Shown here piece by piece: positions 61,713 through 64,000 of a DNA stretch of 64,000 bases. The notes under the pieces were generated by a model. The model saw only the letters and a list, made by a program, of their open reading frames with translations. It made no database searches and was not told the origin of the DNA. How positions within the stretch are numbered: the stretch's first letter is position 1; the number at the start of each line of letters is the position of its first letter. Location: the NCBI GenBank assembly GCA_052139835.1, contig JBKQVT010000018.1, forward strand, positions 26,287 to 90,286. Reading direction: 5' to 3'. The stretch comes from JBKQVT01 sp052139835. Its GTDB lineage: Bacteria; Planctomycetota; Planctomycetia; Pirellulales; Thermoguttaceae. A program made the translations under genes and the position numbers.

Positions 61713-61775
61713 GGGTCTTGGGCCTTAGGTCTTGGGCCTTGGATCTAAGACCTAAGGCCCAAGACCCAAGACCTA
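61713..61775. repeat. palindromic heptamer arrays (GGGTCTT/GGGCCTT ... AGGCCCA/AGACCCA)
   Basis: Nine 7-bp blocks in one register across the whole palindrome, with GGATCTA at the centre. The halves are complementary. It lies 14 bp before the lipoprotein start. Confidence 0.92.
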
Positions 61776-61789
61776 TGTGGAGCGTTACC

Positions 61790-62434
61790 ATGAACCGATT
61801 GACGATAATGCTGGCCGCCGTGCTGGTCGGTTGCTCGACGGCTTCTGCCCCCGCCCCGTTTGCCATGTCGCTGGACGACGCCAAGGTCGGCCAATTGCCC
61901 CCGGGCTGGACAGCGGCCAAGACCGGCCAGGGATCGGGCAGCGTGTGGAAGGTGCTCGAAGACCCCACTGCGCCCGGCGGCAAGAAGGTCCTGGCCCAGA
62001 CCTCCGACCAGGGCAAGGGGAGGTTCTTCAACCTCTGCGTCGCCGACAACACCAGCTACAAGGACGTGGACCTGACCGTGGCCTTCAAGGCGGTGGCGGG
62101 CAAGGAGGACCAGGGCGGCGGCCTGGTATGGCGCTACAAGGACGCCGACAACTATTACCTCGCGCGGATGAATCCCCTGGAGGACAACTACCGCGTCTAC
62201 AAAGTGGAAGGCGGCAAACGCACGCAGTTCGCCAGCGTGACGATGAAGGTCCCGGCCGGCCAGTGGCACCGCCTGCGGGTCGTCCAGAAGGGCGACCACA
62301 TCCAATGCTACTTCGACGGCAAGCTGCAATTGGACGTCAAGGACGGCACGTTCACGGAGGCCGGCAAGATCGGTCTTTGGACCAAGGCCGACGCGCAGAC
62401 GTATTTCGCCGATTTGCAGGCCACGGGCGAGTAG
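61790..62434 (+). CDS. lipoprotein with LamG/DUF1080-like jelly-roll domain
   Basis: 214 residues. GGAG lies seven bases before the ATG. A short signal with lipobox LVGCS (Cys15) anchors it in the membrane. The rest is one beta-sandwich of concanavalin-A-like type: FFNLCVADNTSYKDVDLTV, GGGLVWRYKDADNYYLARM, GQWHRLRVVQKGDHIQCY, GKIGLWTKADAQTYFADL, as in DUF1080/LamG glucan-binding or hydrolase domains. No catalytic residues can be named. Probably binds or cuts a polysaccharide. Confidence 0.8.
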   Translation: MNRLTIMLAAVLVGCSTASAPAPFAMSLDDAKVGQLPPGWTAAKTGQGSGSVWKVLEDPTAPGGKKVLAQTSDQGKGRFFNLCVADNTSYKDVDLTVAFKAVAGKEDQGGGLVWRYKDADNYYLARMNPLEDNYRVYKVEGGKRTQFASVTMKVPAGQWHRLRVVQKGDHIQCYFDGKLQLDVKDGTFTEAGKIGLWTKADAQTYFADLQATGE

Positions 62435-62461
62435 CGTTTATTGCCGGCGGTGGGAAGATTT

Positions 62462-62495
62462 CACGCCAAGGCGCCAAGGCGCAAAGGCGCGGAGG
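62462..62495. repeat. octamer-type repeat (CGCCAAGG/CGCAAAGG)
   Basis: Four 8-bp units in register in the gap between the lipoprotein and LRR genes. Confidence 0.8.
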
Positions 62496-62548
62496 GGAAG
62501 AACGGGGTGCCTGAAAAATTTCCGCCGGCCGAGTACGACCGTGATCCC

Positions 62549-63775
62549 ATGACCGACACCAAGCAACCGCCCGCGCCGCCTCCGCCCACGCTTCGCTGGT
62601 ATCAATACCGCCTGCGATCACTGCTGATTCTTACCACCCTCACGGCGGTCTTTTTCTCCGTGGGGCGCACGCTCGGCTACGTGGATGCCGTGATTTGTCT
62701 GGCCGCGTTCTTGGTTCTCGTCGCCTTCCTGCGATATCCCCGCCCCGTCGATCCGGTCACCGGCGTGGTGCTCGCGCTGGTTGCCGCCACGCTCTTGTGG
62801 GCGAACCTGCGGCCCACCGAATGGGCGCGGTGGTGCTGTGCCGGTATGCCTGCGCCCGGCAAGTTAGACCCCGTAACCGAGGCCATGTTCTATCGCGGCT
62901 TTCCGCTCACCCCCTGCTTGTTCTGCGTGATCTACTTCATGAGGTCACAGCCCAGCGGTACCGAGTGGTGGGTTCTGGTCGTCGATGGCGTTGTCTTCGC
63001 GGCGGCTCTTCTTGCTGTGAGGATCACCTGCCGATGGCGCTGTGATCGTCCCACGCCGAGCCGCATCCTGCTGGTGCCGTTGGTCGTCGAAGGACTCGCG
63101 TGGCACTGCGACCGATTCCACTGGCCTTACTTCCCGTGTTTCAAGGGTTACGCCGTGCTGGTTGCCGCGGCGGCTGCCGGCCTGTTCCTGTTCGTGATAT
63201 CCGGTTGGTTCGTGTTCGCGCTGTTGTTCCACCAGCGGTTCCAGGTCACGGTCCGGTTTTGGCTGGCGCTCGTGCTGGTTGTCGGCATCCCCTGCAGTTG
63301 GCTGGCCGTGGAAATAGAACGCGCGGAGCAGCAGAAGGTGGCGGTAACGTGGATCCGGAAGGTCGGCGGAGAAGCGTACTATTGCGGGCCCGAGGCCACC
63401 CCGTGGCCGCGGAGGCTGCTGGGAACTGACTTTTTTAACGACGTGGGGGCGGTTCGCGTTGGCGGGTCTGAGGTCGACGACGCCTCGTTGGAACACCTCA
63501 CGGCGTTGACCCAACTCGAAAAGCTGGACCTCGGCTGCACGAAGATCACAGACGCCGGGTTGAAACACCTCGAAGGATTGACCCGGCTCCGCTGGCTGGA
63601 CCTCTACGGCGCCGACATCAGCGACGCCGGGCTGAAACACCTCGAAGGATTGGCCAACCTCGAAGAACTCGGCGTGGGGGAGACTAACGTCACCTTCGTC
63701 GGTGTGCAGAAGCTTCGGCAGTCGCTACCAAAGTGTGCCGTGTCGCGGGGCGGAAGGCCTGCCAGACGGTGGTGA
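62549..63775 (+). CDS. multi-pass membrane protein with leucine-rich repeats B
   Basis: 408 residues. LRWYQYRLRSLLILTTLTA begins the first helix; further helices lie near residues 50-68, 72-90, 140-158, 178-195, 208-235 and 243-262. The C-terminal third has LRR units (VDDASLEHLTALTQLEKLDL, ITDAGLKHLEGLTRLRWLDL, ISDAGLKHLEGLANLEELGV). Closely related in design to the LRR protein at 59227-59817. The start is the ATG at 62549; upstream in-frame codons would translate octamer repeat. No Shine-Dalgarno. Function unknown. Confidence 0.8.
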   Translation: MTDTKQPPAPPPPTLRWYQYRLRSLLILTTLTAVFFSVGRTLGYVDAVICLAAFLVLVAFLRYPRPVDPVTGVVLALVAATLLWANLRPTEWARWCCAGMPAPGKLDPVTEAMFYRGFPLTPCLFCVIYFMRSQPSGTEWWVLVVDGVVFAAALLAVRITCRWRCDRPTPSRILLVPLVVEGLAWHCDRFHWPYFPCFKGYAVLVAAAAAGLFLFVISGWFVFALLFHQRFQVTVRFWLALVLVVGIPCSWLAVEIERAEQQKVAVTWIRKVGGEAYYCGPEATPWPRRLLGTDFFNDVGAVRVGGSEVDDASLEHLTALTQLEKLDLGCTKITDAGLKHLEGLTRLRWLDLYGADISDAGLKHLEGLANLEELGVGETNVTFVGVQKLRQSLPKCAVSRGGRPARRW

Positions 63776-63790
63776 CCGCCCGGCGGCAAG

Positions 63791-63874
63791 AAAAACGAAG
63801 GCCCGCCACGGCCAGGAAACCCAACGCACCTCGACACACCATTCAGACGCGGTTTCGCTGTCGTGCGGGCCTTC
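63791..63874 (-). terminator. possible terminator after a gene entering from the right
   Basis: On the minus strand, GAAGGCCCGC (63874-63865) pairs perfectly with GCGGGCCTTC (63806-63797) across a 58-base loop, followed by GTTTTT (63796-63791). The long loop lowers confidence. Confidence 0.4.
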
Positions 63875-63892
63875 TAATTCTACTGCGCAGGA

Positions 63893-64000
63893 TTACGGCC
63901 ACTTACAGCGTACAAGGTTTTTCAGATAGATGCCCAATTGTCGCAGTTTCTTTCGCGTTCGCTTGATGTGGCATCGCCGTGCCGTCGCGTTGCGTTGTTG
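63893..64000 (-). CDS. C-terminal end of an unidentified gene (partial)
   Basis: 35 codons open from the right edge to a TAA at 63895-63893. The residues are strongly basic (RRCHIKRTRKKLRQLGIYLK). No family recognised. A terminator-like structure downstream supports a real gene end. The DNA here is less GC-rich than the rest of the window. Confidence 0.3.
   Translation of the reverse strand, partial: QQRNATARRCHIKRTRKKLRQLGIYLKNLVRCKWP

Overview
The window is high-GC bacterial DNA, most likely from a member of the Planctomycetota (Pirellulales-like). The signs are very large secreted proteins with STN-like repeats, several small membrane proteins that start with an LRWYQY-type segment before the first helix, a TIGR03067-like domain, a DUF1634/TauE pair and a MoxR-DUF58-transglutaminase cluster. 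The assignment rests on recognised families only. I saw no rRNA, tRNA, CRISPR array, intact insertion sequence or replication origin.

Layout. 1-4743: a TPR protein (partial) and a TPR/CHAT-fold protein, both on the minus strand. 5151-7185: a small lipoprotein, a small membrane protein and a GNAT enzyme. 7628-14246: MoxR ATPase, DUF58 protein, TgpA-like transglutaminase, YchF-like GTPase and DUF4261 protein. 14258-17841: TatD-like hydrolase with a small partner, then a HEAT-repeat protein and a membrane partner. 18094-35467: two huge secreted proteins whose frames overlap by 8 bp. The second is a 4599-residue open frame with nine STN-like repeats and internal sorting-signal-like and signal-peptide-like segments. 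35638-45342: radical SAM protein, membrane protein, pyruvate-decarboxylase-type enzyme, SerC, a tandem pair of coiled-coil membrane proteins and a PPP phosphatase. 45419-55030: chimeric STN-like protein, sulfotransferase divergent from an alpha-oxoamine synthase, SMR exporter, SDR, SNF2 helicase, dual-specificity phosphatase, DUF1634 and TauE. 55195-63775: membrane protein, GH127 enzyme, GxxExxY cassette, BioD, two leucine-rich-repeat membrane proteins, a lipase-like hydrolase, RuvX and a LamG-like lipoprotein. A partial gene enters from the right edge.

The most unusual feature is the intergenic DNA. Many gaps carry short arrays of 7-bp units (AAGGATG, GGCGGAA, GGATTAG, AGGAGTT, TTCGGAA, AGACCCA, CCAGTCC, CTGGTCC). 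They are often arranged as inverted pairs that could fold into hairpins. Different unit types are often joined in the same 7-bp register. They recall the short tandemly repeated repetitive (STRR) heptamers of heterocystous cyanobacteria. A second class has 8-9 bp spacing (CACGGAG, CGCAGAG and CGCCAAG types). Both classes reach into genes. They supply stop codons, start codons and Shine-Dalgarno-like sequences, encode C-terminal or N-terminal tails (phosphatase, RuvX), lie at fusion points inside the giant gene, and flank the GxxExxY gene as a perfect 23-bp inverted repeat.

How genes work together. The MoxR/DUF58/transglutaminase genes form a conserved type of cluster thought to act in envelope or protein maturation. 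The two giant genes are translationally coupled and share three copies of one secreted architecture. TauE and DUF1634 are a usual transport pair. The sulfotransferase and alpha-oxoamine synthase are divergently placed and may share a lipid-type pathway, which is inference only.
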